A DNA stretch of 64,000 bases from Pedobacter ginsenosidimutans (GCF_001442625.1 NZ_LMZQ01000003.1:496001-560000); one strand, 5' to 3'. Positions 7,292-17,655 are shown, numbered from the stretch's first letter. The notes: a model not told the origin generated them from the sequence alone. A program made the numbers and translations.

Positions 7292-8458
7292 ATGAGAAAA
7301 GTAACAACTCTCTTTTTTAGCGTAAGCATTGGTATGCTTTTAGCGTCCTGCGGAAATAACGATGCAGCTAAAAAAGCTGCCGCTGCAGCAGCAGGCCCAC
7401 AAGCTTACCCTGTTTTTACAGTAAACACACAAAATACAACACTAGATTCTGATTATCCAGCAACAATTGAAGGCATTCAAAACATCGATATCCGTCCGAA
7501 AGTTGATGGTTTCATCGAAAAAATATTGGTTGATGAGGGTGCTGTAGTTAAGAAAGGGCAATTGCTTTTCACCATTAATGCACCACAATACGAGCAACAG
7601 GTTAGAACAGCACGGGCAGCAATTAGTAGTGCTGAAGCTGATGTAAATGCTGCTCAGCTAACGGTAAACAAAACCAAACCCCTGGTAGAAAAAGATATCA
7701 TCAGCAAGTACGATCTGGATGCAGCACAGCTAACGCTTCAAAGCAGGAAAGCTGCTTTGGCACAAGCAAAAGCAGAATTGGTAAATGCACAGGTTAATTT
7801 AGGTTATACTTCGATTACCAGCCCTGTTGATGGCGTAGTTGGCAGTATCCCTTTCAGAAATGGAAGTTTAGTGAGCAGCAGCAGCACACAGCCACTAACT
7901 ACTGTGTCTAATACTTCTAAGGTTTACGCCTATTTTTCATTAAACGAGAAACAGCTTTTAGATTTTTCAAACACCTATAAAGGCAACACACTTGCACAGC
8001 AAATGAAAAACATCCCTGCGGTGAGCTTGGTCCTTGCCGATGGAACAATCTATGCACAGAACGGCAAAATCGAATCCATCAATGGACAGATTAACACCAG
8101 TACTGGTTCTGCGAGCCTAAGGGCAACATTCCCTAATCCGGTTTTCTTATTAAAAAATGGAGCAAGTGCCTCGGTTAGAATTCCTCAGCATGTTGAAAAT
8201 GCAATTTTAGTCCCTCAAAAATCAACTATCGATTTACAGGGAAAGAAATTTGTTTACATTTTAGGCGATTCGGCTAAGGTAATCAATACCCAAATTGAAG
8301 TGATGGAATTAGCGAAAGGCAATTTCTATGTGGTTACCAAAGGACTTAAAGCAGGTGATAAAGTTATTTTAGAAGGCTTTCAATCGTTAAAAGACGGGAC
8401 TAAAATTAAACCCGAGGTAAAAAACACAGATTCAGTTTATGCTGAAATAAAAAATTAA
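7292..8458 (+). CDS. RND efflux periplasmic adaptor lipoprotein (AcrA/MexA type)
   Basis: This 388-residue membrane-fusion protein bridges the inner-membrane pump and the outer-membrane channel. The signal peptide ends in the lipobox LLASC with Cys20 as the lipid site, followed by an Ala/Lys-rich linker. A biotinyl-lipoyl-like half motif (IRPKVDGFIEKILVDEGAVVKKGQLLF) is at about residues 68-95, then a coiled-coil hairpin (about 100-170), the second lipoyl half (ITSPVDGVVG), and beta-barrel and membrane-proximal domains. It is first of three genes in the order adaptor, pump, outer-membrane factor. Substrates cannot be inferred. Confidence 0.93.
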   Translation: MRKVTTLFFSVSIGMLLASCGNNDAAKKAAAAAAGPQAYPVFTVNTQNTTLDSDYPATIEGIQNIDIRPKVDGFIEKILVDEGAVVKKGQLLFTINAPQYEQQVRTARAAISSAEADVNAAQLTVNKTKPLVEKDIISKYDLDAAQLTLQSRKAALAQAKAELVNAQVNLGYTSITSPVDGVVGSIPFRNGSLVSSSSTQPLTTVSNTSKVYAYFSLNEKQLLDFSNTYKGNTLAQQMKNIPAVSLVLADGTIYAQNGKIESINGQINTSTGSASLRATFPNPVFLLKNGASASVRIPQHVENAILVPQKSTIDLQGKKFVYILGDSAKVINTQIEVMELAKGNFYVVTKGLKAGDKVILEGFQSLKDGTKIKPEVKNTDSVYAEIKN

Positions 8459-8506
8459 CAATATAGTCAGTGCAATCACACTATAGCAGTGTAATCCATA
8501 TTAATT

Positions 8507-11500
8507 ATGTTTAAGAAATTTATAGATAGGCCCGTTTTATCGACAGTTATATCCATTATAATTGTAATATTAGGTGTATTAGGCCTCGTAACTTTACCCA
8601 TCTCGCAATACCCCGAAATTGCGCCGCCAACCGTTCAGGTATCGGCTTCGTACCAGGGAGCAAATGCCGATGTGGTAATGAGTAGTGTTGTTGTTCCACT
8701 GGAAGAGCAAATAAATGGTGTGGAAGACATGACTTACATGACTTCTAGCGCCAGTAATGATGGTACTGCAACCATTACCGTTAACTTTAAATTGGGTACG
8801 AATGCCGATTTAGCAGCAGTTAACGTACAGAACCGTGTAGCCAGGGCAACCAGTTTATTACCTGCAGAGGTAACCAGATCGGGTGTAATTACAGCAAAAA
8901 GACAGGCGAGTAACTTACTTATTTTTGCCATTTACAGTGATGATCCATCATACGATCAGAAGTTTTTACAGAATTATGCCAACATCAACATCATCCCCGA
9001 AATTAAAAGGATTAGTGGTGTGGGTGATGCCAGTGCATTTGGTACTTTAGATTACACCATGCGTATCTGGCTTAAGCCAGAAGTAATGGCCGTTTATGGT
9101 CTGGTACCGAACGATGTAAGTGTAGCCTTGGCAGAGCAGAACATCGAAGCTGCACCAGGTCAGTTTGGTGAGCAGGGAAATCAGGCTTTTCAATACACGT
9201 TAAAATATAGCGGCCGTTTAAAAACGGAAACTGAGTTTAGCAACATCATTATTAAGGCGGATGCAAACGGACAGATTCTTCGCCTAAAAGATGTGGCCAG
9301 AATAGAACTTGGTGCACAAAGTTATGCCAGTTATGTAAAGTTTAATGGCAAACCTGCTTTAGGTATTGCCATTAGTCAAACAGCGGGCTCGAATGCGAAA
9401 GAAGTAATTGAAAATTCGATCAAAACTCTAGATAAAGCAGCAACTTCTTTCCCTAAAGGTGTTCATTACGAAACCGTTGTTAACGTAAATAACTTCCTGG
9501 ATGCCTCAATCGAAAAGGTAATCCACACCTTGATCGAAGCATTTATTTTGGTGTTCTTAGTGGTATTTATCTTCTTACAGGATTTCCGATCAACTTTAAT
9601 TCCGGCAATCAGTGTTCCGGTGGCTATTATCGGTACTTTCTTCTTCCTGAGTTTGTTCGGTTTTACCATTAACCTGTTAACCTTATTTGCATTGGTACTC
9701 GCCATCGGTATTGTGGTAGATGATGCCATTGTGGTGGTTGAGGCTGTACATGCCAAGCTCGATGCTGGTTACAAAGATCCTAAAAAGGCAACGAAAGATG
9801 CGATGGATGACATTAGTGGTGCGATTATTTCGATTACACTGGTAATGGCAGCGGTATTTATCCCGGTAAGTTTTATCCAGGGTTCGTCGGGTGTATTTTA
9901 TAAACAATTCGGTTTAACACTGGCTATCGCAATTATTTTATCAGCGATCAATGCCTTAACATTAAGTCCGGCACTGTGTGCGATGTTCTTAAAACCACAC
10001 GCAGAAGATCACGAAAAAAGCAAAAACTTCTTACAGCGTTTTTATACCGCTTTCAATACTTCGTTTGATGCCGTAACACAAAAATATAAACGCTCTGTTG
10101 GTTTCCTGGGTAAGAAAAGATGGCTTGCAGGTTTAGGAATTGCTGTTTTCGCAGTGGTGTTAGTGTGGATTATGAATACTACGCCTAAAGGTTTCGTACC
10201 AAACGAAGATTTAGGAACAGTTTTCTCTGATATTTCATTGCCACCTTCTACTTCACAGGAAGAAACCGATAAAATTATTGTAAAAATTAATGATATTGTA
10301 AGCAAGGTGCCAGAGGTAGAAGCTACATTTAGGGTTGTTGGCCGAAGTTTGATCAGTGGTTCGGGTAGTTCTTACGGTATGGTTATCGCGAGGCTTAAAC
10401 CGTGGGATCAACGTAAGCGTGATGTTAAAGCCATTATTGGTGAATTATTTGCAAAAGCATCCAGCATTAAAGGTGCGAAGGTAATTTTCTTTGCTCCACC
10501 AACCATTCAGGGTTTTGGTACCGGTGGTGGTTTCGAGTTCCAGTTGCAGGACAAAACAGGTGGCGACATTAAAAAATTCAACGAAGTGGGTAATGCATTT
10601 TTAGCTGCATTGAGTAAACGTCCTGAAATTCAATACGCATCAACCTCTTTCAACCCCAACTTTCCTCAATATCAGATTGATGTAAATGTGGCGAAAGTTA
10701 AACAGGCTGGCTTAACAGTTAGCGATGTGTTGGGTGTTTTGCAAGGTTATTATGGTGGGGTTTATGCCTCAAACTTTAATAAATTTGGTAAACAGTACAG
10801 GGTAATGTACCAGGCAGATGCCAAATACCGTGCTAATCAGCAAAGTTTAACCAGTATTTATGTACGCAATTCGAGTGGTACAATGGCCCCTATTTCTGAG
10901 TTTATCACTTTAGAAAAAGTTTACGGGCCACAGGCTATTTCACGTTTTAACTTGTATACCTCAATTGCGGTTACGGGTAACCCGAATGCAGGATTTAGTT
11001 CTGGTGATGCCATTAAGGCCATTCAGGAAGAAGCGGCAATCCACCTTCCAACAGGTTATGGATATGAGTTTTCTGGTTTATCGCGTGAAGAAGTAAGCAG
11101 CGGCAGTCAGACAATTTTTATCTTCCTGCTTTGCGTAATCTTTGTGTACTTCCTGCTTTCGGCACAGTACGAAAGTTATATCTTACCATTGGCGGTATTG
11201 TTTTCACTACCGATCGGTTTAGCCGGGGTATTCATCTTCGATAAAATCTTTGGCGTAGATAATAATATTTATACACAGATTACCTTGATCATGCTTGTGG
11301 GGTTGCTGGCAAAGAATGCCATTTTAATTGTAGAGTATGCGGTAGACAGGCGACGAAAGGGAATGAGTATTATCAACGCGGCTATTGATGGCGCAACTGC
11401 CCGTTTACGTCCGATCTTAATGACCTCTTTTGCTTTTATCCTGGGTTTATTGCCTTTAATGTTATCATCAGGTGTTGGTGCAGCAGGTAATACATCTATT

Positions 11501-11683
11501 GGTACCGGTGCTGTAGGCGGTATGTTAATCGGTACGATATTCGGTGTGTTTGTAATCCCGGCTTTGTTCATTGTTTTCCAAACCTTACAGGAAAAAATAA
11601 GTAACAGTTCTCCTTTTGAGGAAGGCATTGATCGCGAACAAACAGAAGAAGAGTATGAGTTAGCGGTTAACCGTCCACATTAA
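8507..11683 (+). CDS. RND multidrug efflux pump, inner-membrane permease (AcrB/MexB, HAE1 type)
   Basis: This 1058-residue proton-driven exporter has the normal length for the HAE1 family and 12 expected membrane helices around two large periplasmic loops. The start MFKKFIDRPVLSTVISI and the following LPISQYPEIAPPTVQVSASYQGANA are textbook for the family. The TM4 proton-relay pair D405-D406 is in GIVVDDAIVVVEA. The late helices carry LVGLLAKNAILIVEYA. It lies 48 bases after the adaptor and 10 bases before the outer-membrane factor. The family exports hydrophobic drugs, dyes or bile-like compounds; the actual substrate is not visible here. Confidence 0.96.
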   Translation: MFKKFIDRPVLSTVISIIIVILGVLGLVTLPISQYPEIAPPTVQVSASYQGANADVVMSSVVVPLEEQINGVEDMTYMTSSASNDGTATITVNFKLGTNADLAAVNVQNRVARATSLLPAEVTRSGVITAKRQASNLLIFAIYSDDPSYDQKFLQNYANINIIPEIKRISGVGDASAFGTLDYTMRIWLKPEVMAVYGLVPNDVSVALAEQNIEAAPGQFGEQGNQAFQYTLKYSGRLKTETEFSNIIIKADANGQILRLKDVARIELGAQSYASYVKFNGKPALGIAISQTAGSNAKEVIENSIKTLDKAATSFPKGVHYETVVNVNNFLDASIEKVIHTLIEAFILVFLVVFIFLQDFRSTLIPAISVPVAIIGTFFFLSLFGFTINLLTLFALVLAIGIVVDDAIVVVEAVHAKLDAGYKDPKKATKDAMDDISGAIISITLVMAAVFIPVSFIQGSSGVFYKQFGLTLAIAIILSAINALTLSPALCAMFLKPHAEDHEKSKNFLQRFYTAFNTSFDAVTQKYKRSVGFLGKKRWLAGLGIAVFAVVLVWIMNTTPKGFVPNEDLGTVFSDISLPPSTSQEETDKIIVKINDIVSKVPEVEATFRVVGRSLISGSGSSYGMVIARLKPWDQRKRDVKAIIGELFAKASSIKGAKVIFFAPPTIQGFGTGGGFEFQLQDKTGGDIKKFNEVGNAFLAALSKRPEIQYASTSFNPNFPQYQIDVNVAKVKQAGLTVSDVLGVLQGYYGGVYASNFNKFGKQYRVMYQADAKYRANQQSLTSIYVRNSSGTMAPISEFITLEKVYGPQAISRFNLYTSIAVTGNPNAGFSSGDAIKAIQEEAAIHLPTGYGYEFSGLSREEVSSGSQTIFIFLLCVIFVYFLLSAQYESYILPLAVLFSLPIGLAGVFIFDKIFGVDNNIYTQITLIMLVGLLAKNAILIVEYAVDRRRKGMSIINAAIDGATARLRPILMTSFAFILGLLPLMLSSGVGAAGNTSIGTGAVGGMLIGTIFGVFVIPALFIVFQTLQEKISNSSPFEEGIDREQTEEEYELAVNRPH

Positions 11684-11693
11684 TTTTAAAACC

Positions 11694-13094
11694 ATGAAAT
11701 TTAGATATAAGCATTCCATTTTAATCGGTGTAGCCATCCTCAGCCTAAGCGCCTGCGTAACTAAAAAATACGAGCATCCACAGCTTAAGAGCGAAGGGTT
11801 ATACCGTGATAACAATACAACAGACACCACTACTATTGCTGATCTGCAATGGAAAACGTTGTTTTCAGATACCACTTTACAGTCGCTGATCCAGCAGGGG
11901 ATAAATGAAAATTTAGACCTGAAACAAGCGATTGAGCGCATTAAAATTGCAGAAGCCACTTTAATTCAAAGCCGTGGGGCATTATTGCCAAGCTTACAGG
12001 CAGATGTAAACGTAACGGATAATAAACAATCGCAGGCCTCCTTAAACTTTCCTCCTGGGATTAACATTAATTTAGAAACCCAAACCTATAAAGCACAGCT
12101 GAGCACCAGTTGGGAAGCTGACATTTGGGGGAAATTAAGCAGTGCAAAACGTGGTGCTTACGCTACTTTATTACAAAGCGATGCGGCAAAACGTGCTGTT
12201 CAAACGCAGTTGATTGCAACCATTGCCAACAATTATTATACTTTGCTGGCGCTTGACAAACAATTGGCCATTACCGAGGAAACCATTAAAGTGAGGACCA
12301 AGGATGTGGAGACTATGAAAGAGCTTAAACAAGGTGCTGTAGTTAATGGCGCAGCAGTTGTACAAAGTGAGGCCAATTTATATGCTGCACAAGTTACTTT
12401 ACCTGATTTAAAAAGAAGCATTAAAGAGGCTGAAAATGCACTAAGTGTTTTGGTTGCTAAAGCACCAAATGCGATTAACCGCACTACCTTAGATCAACAG
12501 ACCCCTTATGCTAATTTACAAACCGGCGTTTCTGCACAATTATTAAAAAACCGTCCGGATGTGATCGCTGCTGAATTTGGTTTCAGATCGGCTTTCGAAA
12601 ACACCAACGTAGCTAAAGCTTATTTTTATCCTGCTTTAACCATTACCGCAACAGGTGGCTTATCAAGTTTACAATTACAGGATTTCTTCAGCAAATCTAT
12701 CTTCTATAATTTGGTAGGCGGTTTAACGCAGCCAATTTTTGCAAAAGGCGCAAATAAAGCACGCTTAAAAACTGCAGAAGCAAATCAACAGATTGCTTTT
12801 TACAACTTTCAACAAACGCTGTTAACCGGCGGACAGGAAGTCTCGAATGCTTTGTACGCTTATCAAACAGCTTCAGAAAAAGAAGCAACAAGGGCAAAAC
12901 AAATCGCCTCGTTAACCAAAGCGGTAGATTTTACCAAAGAATTATTGCGCTACAGTTCTGCAACAAACTATACTGACGTTTTAACTTCAGAACAAAGTTT
13001 GTTAACAGCTCAATTAAGTGGCATTAACGATCGATTACAAAAACTACAATCGGTGGTAAACCTATACCGCGCATTAGGCGGTGGCTGGAAATAA
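11694..13094 (+). CDS. Outer-membrane efflux lipoprotein (TolC/OprM/NodT family)
   Basis: This 466-residue protein forms the outer-membrane channel of the tripartite pump. The signal peptide ends in a lipobox (LSAC, Cys21), as in OprM-type factors. Two outer-membrane efflux domains follow, rich in long amphipathic helices. The repeated NRPDVIAAEFGFRSA and FYPALTITATGG segments are typical of the NodT subfamily. It is the last gene of the operon, 10 bases after the pump, and is followed by a terminator at 13114-13146. Confidence 0.94.
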   Translation: MKFRYKHSILIGVAILSLSACVTKKYEHPQLKSEGLYRDNNTTDTTTIADLQWKTLFSDTTLQSLIQQGINENLDLKQAIERIKIAEATLIQSRGALLPSLQADVNVTDNKQSQASLNFPPGININLETQTYKAQLSTSWEADIWGKLSSAKRGAYATLLQSDAAKRAVQTQLIATIANNYYTLLALDKQLAITEETIKVRTKDVETMKELKQGAVVNGAAVVQSEANLYAAQVTLPDLKRSIKEAENALSVLVAKAPNAINRTTLDQQTPYANLQTGVSAQLLKNRPDVIAAEFGFRSAFENTNVAKAYFYPALTITATGGLSSLQLQDFFSKSIFYNLVGGLTQPIFAKGANKARLKTAEANQQIAFYNFQQTLLTGGQEVSNALYAYQTASEKEATRAKQIASLTKAVDFTKELLRYSSATNYTDVLTSEQSLLTAQLSGINDRLQKLQSVVNLYRALGGGWK

Positions 13095-13113
13095 CGATAA
13101 TTAACAAATTTTT

Positions 13114-13146
13114 AAGGCATTCTGATTTTCAGGATGCCTTTTTTGT
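13114..13146 (+). terminator. Terminator of the RND efflux operon
   Basis: A stem of AAGGCATTCTGA with TCAGGATGCCTT (one G-T pair), a short loop and a run of T follows the outer-membrane factor stop codon by about 20 bases. Confidence 0.85.
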
Positions 13147-13314
13147 TTTTAGGCAGATACATTCTCACTCATACAATCAACCGTTCTTCTAAATTCCAAC
13201 AAAAACTGATAATTTTTATCTCAAAACCGCTACTTCTTTTTGATGTAACCTCAAAATATTGTAAGTTTAAAGTTTTTTAAGCGCTTAGCTTAGAAAAAAT
13301 TTTTATCTCCATCA

Positions 13315-16206
13315 ATGTTACGTGTCGATAGTTCTAAAACCTGTAAAGTGGTGTACTCTTTGTGCAAACATGAGTACTTGGGCTATTTAATTGAACCTCA
13401 TGTTGTTCAGCTCAATCCACAAGGAGATTTTTCGTTTACTTACCAACGGATTTTTACACATACCGCAGAAGAATTTAATGCCTGTTTAAGTGATATTGAT
13501 TATAAACTGATTAAGATTTTAGATGACATTGAGCAAGACTCGCTGATTAAAAAATATTATAAAAAGCTGATCAGGCCAACCGAATTTTTCACTAAAATTT
13601 TCGACAATAAATTTTATGAAAATGTTCGCCCTAAAATCGAAAAGAAACTTGCCGAAGCATTAGAGCTTTTAAAGGTCAAAAACGAGCTGTATGTAATGGA
13701 CAAAGATGGCTGGCCGGTAGAACGCAAAATCGAACTGGCTGATGAGCCTGCATCGATTCTTTTCCATTTCCGAAGGAACGAAACTGAAACACGTTATTTT
13801 CCGACCATCAAATATCAGAATCTGCGCATCGAATTTATGTTTAAAGAAGCGCAGATCATCAGCAACAAACCTGCGTGGTTATTGCTTAACGATGTATTGT
13901 ACTTTTTTGATCAGGATATTGAAGGGAAAAAACTGCAACCCTTTTTAAATAAACGTTTTATTGCCATACCCAAAACAACCGAAGCCACTTATTTTGAAAA
14001 GTTTGTAGCCCCTTTAATCGAAAAACACCATGTGTATGCCGAAGGCTTCGAAATCAGAACCGAACAGTTTGAAGCCACACCTGTAATTAAAGTTTTGTAT
14101 GTGGATGGTGGTCTTTCTCAAATTCAGCTATATTTTAAATACGGAGAATATACCTTCCCGGTAGAGAATGCGCACAGAGTAACTGTACGTTTAGAAAAAA
14201 CTGCCGATAATTATATTTTCCACCGCATCAAACGTTCGGCAGAATGGGAAAAAAAGCAGTTTAATTTGCTGTTATCGTTAGGACTAAAAAAAACGAGTTC
14301 TTTATTCAGCAACCTGGAAGTAGCTTCTGCCGACGAAAATCCAAGTTACGGGGCTATAAATTGGGTAAACGAGCATATCGAAATCTTACAGGCATCGGGT
14401 TTTGAAATTGAACAGGCCACAGGGCAGAAAAAATTTGTTTTCGGCGCCAGCAAAATAGATCTTGAAGTTAAAGAAGGAAACGATTGGTTCGATATCCATG
14501 CCGTGGTATGGTTCGGAAAATACCAGATTCCTTTTCTTTCACTAAAGCAACATATTCTACACAAAAAACGTGAATTTTTATTGCCCGATGGTGAAGTGGC
14601 TATTATTCCAGATAAATGGTTTACGCAATACGGTAGTTTGTTCAGTTTGGCCGAGGCCGGAAAAACGCTAAAATTAAAGAAACACCATATCGGCCTCATC
14701 AATGATTTGGCTGAAGATAGCCTGGCTAATGTTACGCTTGAACGCAAATTACAGCGATTATCAGACTTTGAGGATATTGCCGATACGCAAATGCCTGTTC
14801 ATTTTAAAGGCAGTTTACGCGATTACCAGAAAGCTGGTTATAACTGGTTCAGCTTTTTACGCGAATACAATTTCGGCGGGTGCTTGGCCGATGATATGGG
14901 TTTGGGTAAAACCATCCAAACACTGGCCATGCTGCAAAAAGTGAAGGAAGATGACCAATTGCTTGAAACGCAGACGACCTCGCTCATCATTATGCCTACC
15001 TCTTTAATTTACAACTGGTTAACGGAGGCTAAAAAGTTTACGCCAAAGCTTAAAATATTGGCACATACAGGCACGAACCGAAATAAAGATGTTGCCAATT
15101 TTGCCAATTACGATATTATCATTACCACTTACGGGGTAACCAGAGTGGATGTAGATGAACTGAAAAACTTTTATTTCAACTACATTATTCTCGATGAAAG
15201 TCAGAACATTAAAAACCCGGCCTCAAAATCGTTCAAAGCCGTTAGAAGCCTAAAATCAAAACATAAACTGATTTTGAGCGGTACGCCTGTAGAAAATTCA
15301 GTAAGCGATTTATGGTCGCAGTTAACTTTTTTAAACCCCGGTTTATTGGGTACACAGGCATTCTTCTACGAAGAATATGTGCAGGCGATAGAAAAGAAAA
15401 AGGACGAAGAAAAAGCGCGCAAACTGCAATCGATTATCAAGCCTTTTGTACTTCGCAGAACGAAAGAGCAAGTGGCTGCAGAATTACCACCTAAAACGGA
15501 ACAGGTAATTTATTGCGACATGAGCGAAGATCAGGCCGCTTATTACGAAAAAACAAAATCGGCATACCGCAATGATTTATTGCAAAGTATGGACGATGGA
15601 ACCTTCGCGCAGAAACAGGTACAGCTTTTACAAGGATTAACCGCCCTGCGTCAACTGGCCAACCACCCTGTAATGATTGATGGTGCCTATGTTTCAGATT
15701 CTGGAAAATTCGAAAACGTGATCCACACATTGGATAACGTACTTAAGGGCGGGCATAAGGTTTTGGTATTTTCTCAGTTTGTAAAACACCTGGATATCTT
15801 CAAAAAACATTTTGAAGCGGAGCATATTCCATTTGCTTATTTAGATGGCGCAACCCGTAACCGTGGCGAAATTGTTTCCGAATTTCAGCAGAATACCGAA
15901 CTGAAGGTCTTCTTAATCTCTATAAAAGCAGGTGGTGTAGGTTTAAACTTAACACAAGCTGATTATGTTTTTATCCTCGATCCATGGTGGAACCCGGCAG
16001 TAGAACAACAAGCCATCGACAGAACGCACCGTATCGGTCAGGATAAAAAGGTTTTCATTTACAAATTCATTGCAAAAGACACCGTTGAAGAGAAAATATT
16101 GGCTTTGCAGAACCGCAAAAAATCATTGGCAAACTCTTTAATTACAACTGAAGAAAGTTTCTTTAAATCGCTGAGCAAGGAAGATATCCGCGATATATTG
16201 AATTAG
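13315..16206 (+). CDS. SNF2-family (SWI2/SNF2) DEAD/DEAH-box helicase
   Basis: This is a 963-residue ATP-dependent DNA translocase of the bacterial Snf2/RapA-like group. The N-terminal ~490 residues are unlike known catalytic domains and may be a substrate-binding region. The motor follows: motif I DDMGLGKTIQ near residue 525, the DEAH-variant DESQ near 626, SGTPVEN, and in the second RecA lobe FSQF, LISIKAGGVGLNLT, DPWWNPAVE and HRIGQ near 904. No SWIM zinc finger is obvious. The gene stands alone, with no methylase or nuclease beside it, so there is no sign of a defence cassette. A role in transcription recycling or DNA repair is possible. Confidence 0.92.
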   Translation: MLRVDSSKTCKVVYSLCKHEYLGYLIEPHVVQLNPQGDFSFTYQRIFTHTAEEFNACLSDIDYKLIKILDDIEQDSLIKKYYKKLIRPTEFFTKIFDNKFYENVRPKIEKKLAEALELLKVKNELYVMDKDGWPVERKIELADEPASILFHFRRNETETRYFPTIKYQNLRIEFMFKEAQIISNKPAWLLLNDVLYFFDQDIEGKKLQPFLNKRFIAIPKTTEATYFEKFVAPLIEKHHVYAEGFEIRTEQFEATPVIKVLYVDGGLSQIQLYFKYGEYTFPVENAHRVTVRLEKTADNYIFHRIKRSAEWEKKQFNLLLSLGLKKTSSLFSNLEVASADENPSYGAINWVNEHIEILQASGFEIEQATGQKKFVFGASKIDLEVKEGNDWFDIHAVVWFGKYQIPFLSLKQHILHKKREFLLPDGEVAIIPDKWFTQYGSLFSLAEAGKTLKLKKHHIGLINDLAEDSLANVTLERKLQRLSDFEDIADTQMPVHFKGSLRDYQKAGYNWFSFLREYNFGGCLADDMGLGKTIQTLAMLQKVKEDDQLLETQTTSLIIMPTSLIYNWLTEAKKFTPKLKILAHTGTNRNKDVANFANYDIIITTYGVTRVDVDELKNFYFNYIILDESQNIKNPASKSFKAVRSLKSKHKLILSGTPVENSVSDLWSQLTFLNPGLLGTQAFFYEEYVQAIEKKKDEEKARKLQSIIKPFVLRRTKEQVAAELPPKTEQVIYCDMSEDQAAYYEKTKSAYRNDLLQSMDDGTFAQKQVQLLQGLTALRQLANHPVMIDGAYVSDSGKFENVIHTLDNVLKGGHKVLVFSQFVKHLDIFKKHFEAEHIPFAYLDGATRNRGEIVSEFQQNTELKVFLISIKAGGVGLNLTQADYVFILDPWWNPAVEQQAIDRTHRIGQDKKVFIYKFIAKDTVEEKILALQNRKKSLANSLITTEESFFKSLSKEDIRDILN

Positions 16207-16222
16207 GCATTCAATATTAACT

Positions 16223-16345
16223 CGTCATCTCGACTGAAACGCAGTGGAATGGAAAGATCTATCTTAATAGATTTAGCTGCGCTGAGCACTTCGTGGTTCT
16301 CGACTGCGTTGCGCCCGATAGCTATCGGGTCCGCTCGAAATGACG
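16223..16345. repeat. REP-like inverted repeat
   Basis: The ends CGTCATCTCGA and TCGAAATGACG face each other. The inner part carries the CGATAGCTATCGG palindrome and an AGATCT...AGATTTAGC segment. The ~123-base unit sits in the gap after the SNF2 gene and looks like a dispersed Sphingobacteriaceae intergenic repeat, from a different family than the one at 994-1082. Confidence 0.6.
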
Positions 16346-16433
16346 ATAACTCTTATGGGCCACACATTTAAAATTCTTTTCAAAACTCATTCCCACTTAA
16401 CTTGTTATACTATAGAACATAAATTTAACCATC

Positions 16434-16751
16434 ATGACAAATCAAGATTTTAATACCGCTGTAAACAACGTTAAAGAAGCCTGGAAGTACCCAGAATTGT
16501 TCGAAAACGTTTCAAAATCTGAGCGTTGGTTATCTGGCGCAGCAGGAACATATTTACTCTTTAAAGGTATCACCAGCATTTTTTCGCATCCGGTAATTGG
16601 TTTAACTGGTGCAGCAATTGGTGCTGGATTACTGTATCGCGGCATCACGGGTTATTGCCCAATGCGCGATTTGGCCGAGCAACGAAAAGAAGACCTGGCG
16701 CCTGATGAAGTGATTATAAGTGAAACCTATGTTGTTGACGATTTGGGGTAA
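16434..16751 (+). CDS. DUF2892-type small membrane protein
   Basis: This 105-residue protein has a polar N-terminus, a NVSKSERWLSGAAGTYLLFKGI segment and a glycine-rich pair of hydrophobic helices (about residues 38-52 and 58-76) ending in GITGYCPM. That layout, with a cysteine-proline after the second helix, fits the DUF2892 family (also found fused to rhodanese in YgaP). The C-terminus is acidic and soluble. The molecular role is unknown. The gene stands alone, 66 bases before the DUF1080 gene on the same strand. Confidence 0.75.
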   Translation: MTNQDFNTAVNNVKEAWKYPELFENVSKSERWLSGAAGTYLLFKGITSIFSHPVIGLTGAAIGAGLLYRGITGYCPMRDLAEQRKEDLAPDEVIISETYVVDDLG

Positions 16752-16816
16752 AATTTTAAATACGAAATTTCCATTTCTTAATAAACTGGTTAACTTTAAA
16801 AAGTTAAACCACAATT

Positions 16817-17599
16817 ATGAACAAGTATACACTATTATTTATTCCTGTTTTTTTCGCAGGGCAAGCTATGGCACAAGATAAAAAACCAGATCCTGCCAAA
16901 GACCCAAAAACAACCGAGGTTTGGGAACCCATTCCTAAAATTGTTACGCCAGGCAAATTGCCCCAGGATGCACCATCTGATGCTACAATTCTTTTCAACG
17001 GCAGAAACTTAGATGCATGGCATTCTGTTAAAGATCCATCTAAACCAGCTGCCTGGACAATCGACGATGGTTTTTTCACGGTAAAAAAAGGCACTGGGAA
17101 TATCGAAACCAATAAAAAGTTTACCGATTATCAATTACACATGGAATGGAAAATTCCAGAAAACATAACTGGTGAAGGTCAGGCACGTGGGAACAGTGGC
17201 GTGTTTTTAGCATCAACAGGTGGCGGTGATGATGGTTACGAAATCCAGATTATGGATGCTTATAACAACAAAACCTATGTTAACGGACAAACGGGCAGTG
17301 TTTACAAACAAGCTGTTCCATTGGCAAATGCTAACAAGAAACCAGGCGAATGGCAATACTACGATATCATTTGGAACGCACCACGTTTTAATGAAGATGG
17401 AACAGTACAAAAACCAGCAAGTGTTACCGTATTTTTAAATGGGGTACTTTTACAGAACGGATTTGTATTAAAAGGGGAAACCAGGTATATCGGTGCACCA
17501 GAATATAAAAAACATGGTCCTTCTTCAATCAAATTACAAGATCACGGCGATCCAAGTCCTGCGATCAGTTACAGGAATATCTGGGTAAGAGAATTATAA
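16817..17599 (+). CDS. Secreted DUF1080 (3-keto-disaccharide hydrolase-like) protein
   Basis: This 260-residue protein has a cleavable signal peptide (to about MAQDKKPD). The DUF1080 fold is a concanavalin/LamG-like jelly roll, recognised by ILFNGRNLDAWHSVKD, WTIDDGFFTVKKGTGNIETNKKFTDYQLHMEWKIP split over residues 70-115, and the RGNSGVFL and YEIQIMDAY motifs. Some family members hydrolyse 3-keto-glycosides or bind glycans. The C-terminal IKLQDHGDPSPAISYRNIWVREL is typical and split here only by position. No oxidoreductase partner of the 3-keto pathway is adjacent. A terminator follows at 17622. Confidence 0.87.
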   Translation: MNKYTLLFIPVFFAGQAMAQDKKPDPAKDPKTTEVWEPIPKIVTPGKLPQDAPSDATILFNGRNLDAWHSVKDPSKPAAWTIDDGFFTVKKGTGNIETNKKFTDYQLHMEWKIPENITGEGQARGNSGVFLASTGGGDDGYEIQIMDAYNNKTYVNGQTGSVYKQAVPLANANKKPGEWQYYDIIWNAPRFNEDGTVQKPASVTVFLNGVLLQNGFVLKGETRYIGAPEYKKHGPSSIKLQDHGDPSPAISYRNIWVREL

Positions 17600-17621
17600 T
17601 TTCAACAAAACAACAATAAGG

Positions 17622-17655
17622 AACCCGCAGGACAAAAGCTTGCGGGTTTTGTTTT
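17622..17655 (+). terminator. Terminator after the DUF1080 gene
   Basis: The stem AACCCGCA/TGCGGGTT is followed by TTGTTTT, 23 bases after the stop codon. Confidence 0.8.

Noticed and set aside
14346-14747. 133-codon open frame antisense to the SNF2 gene
   Set aside because: It is a Ser/Phe-rich shadow of a conserved coding region.
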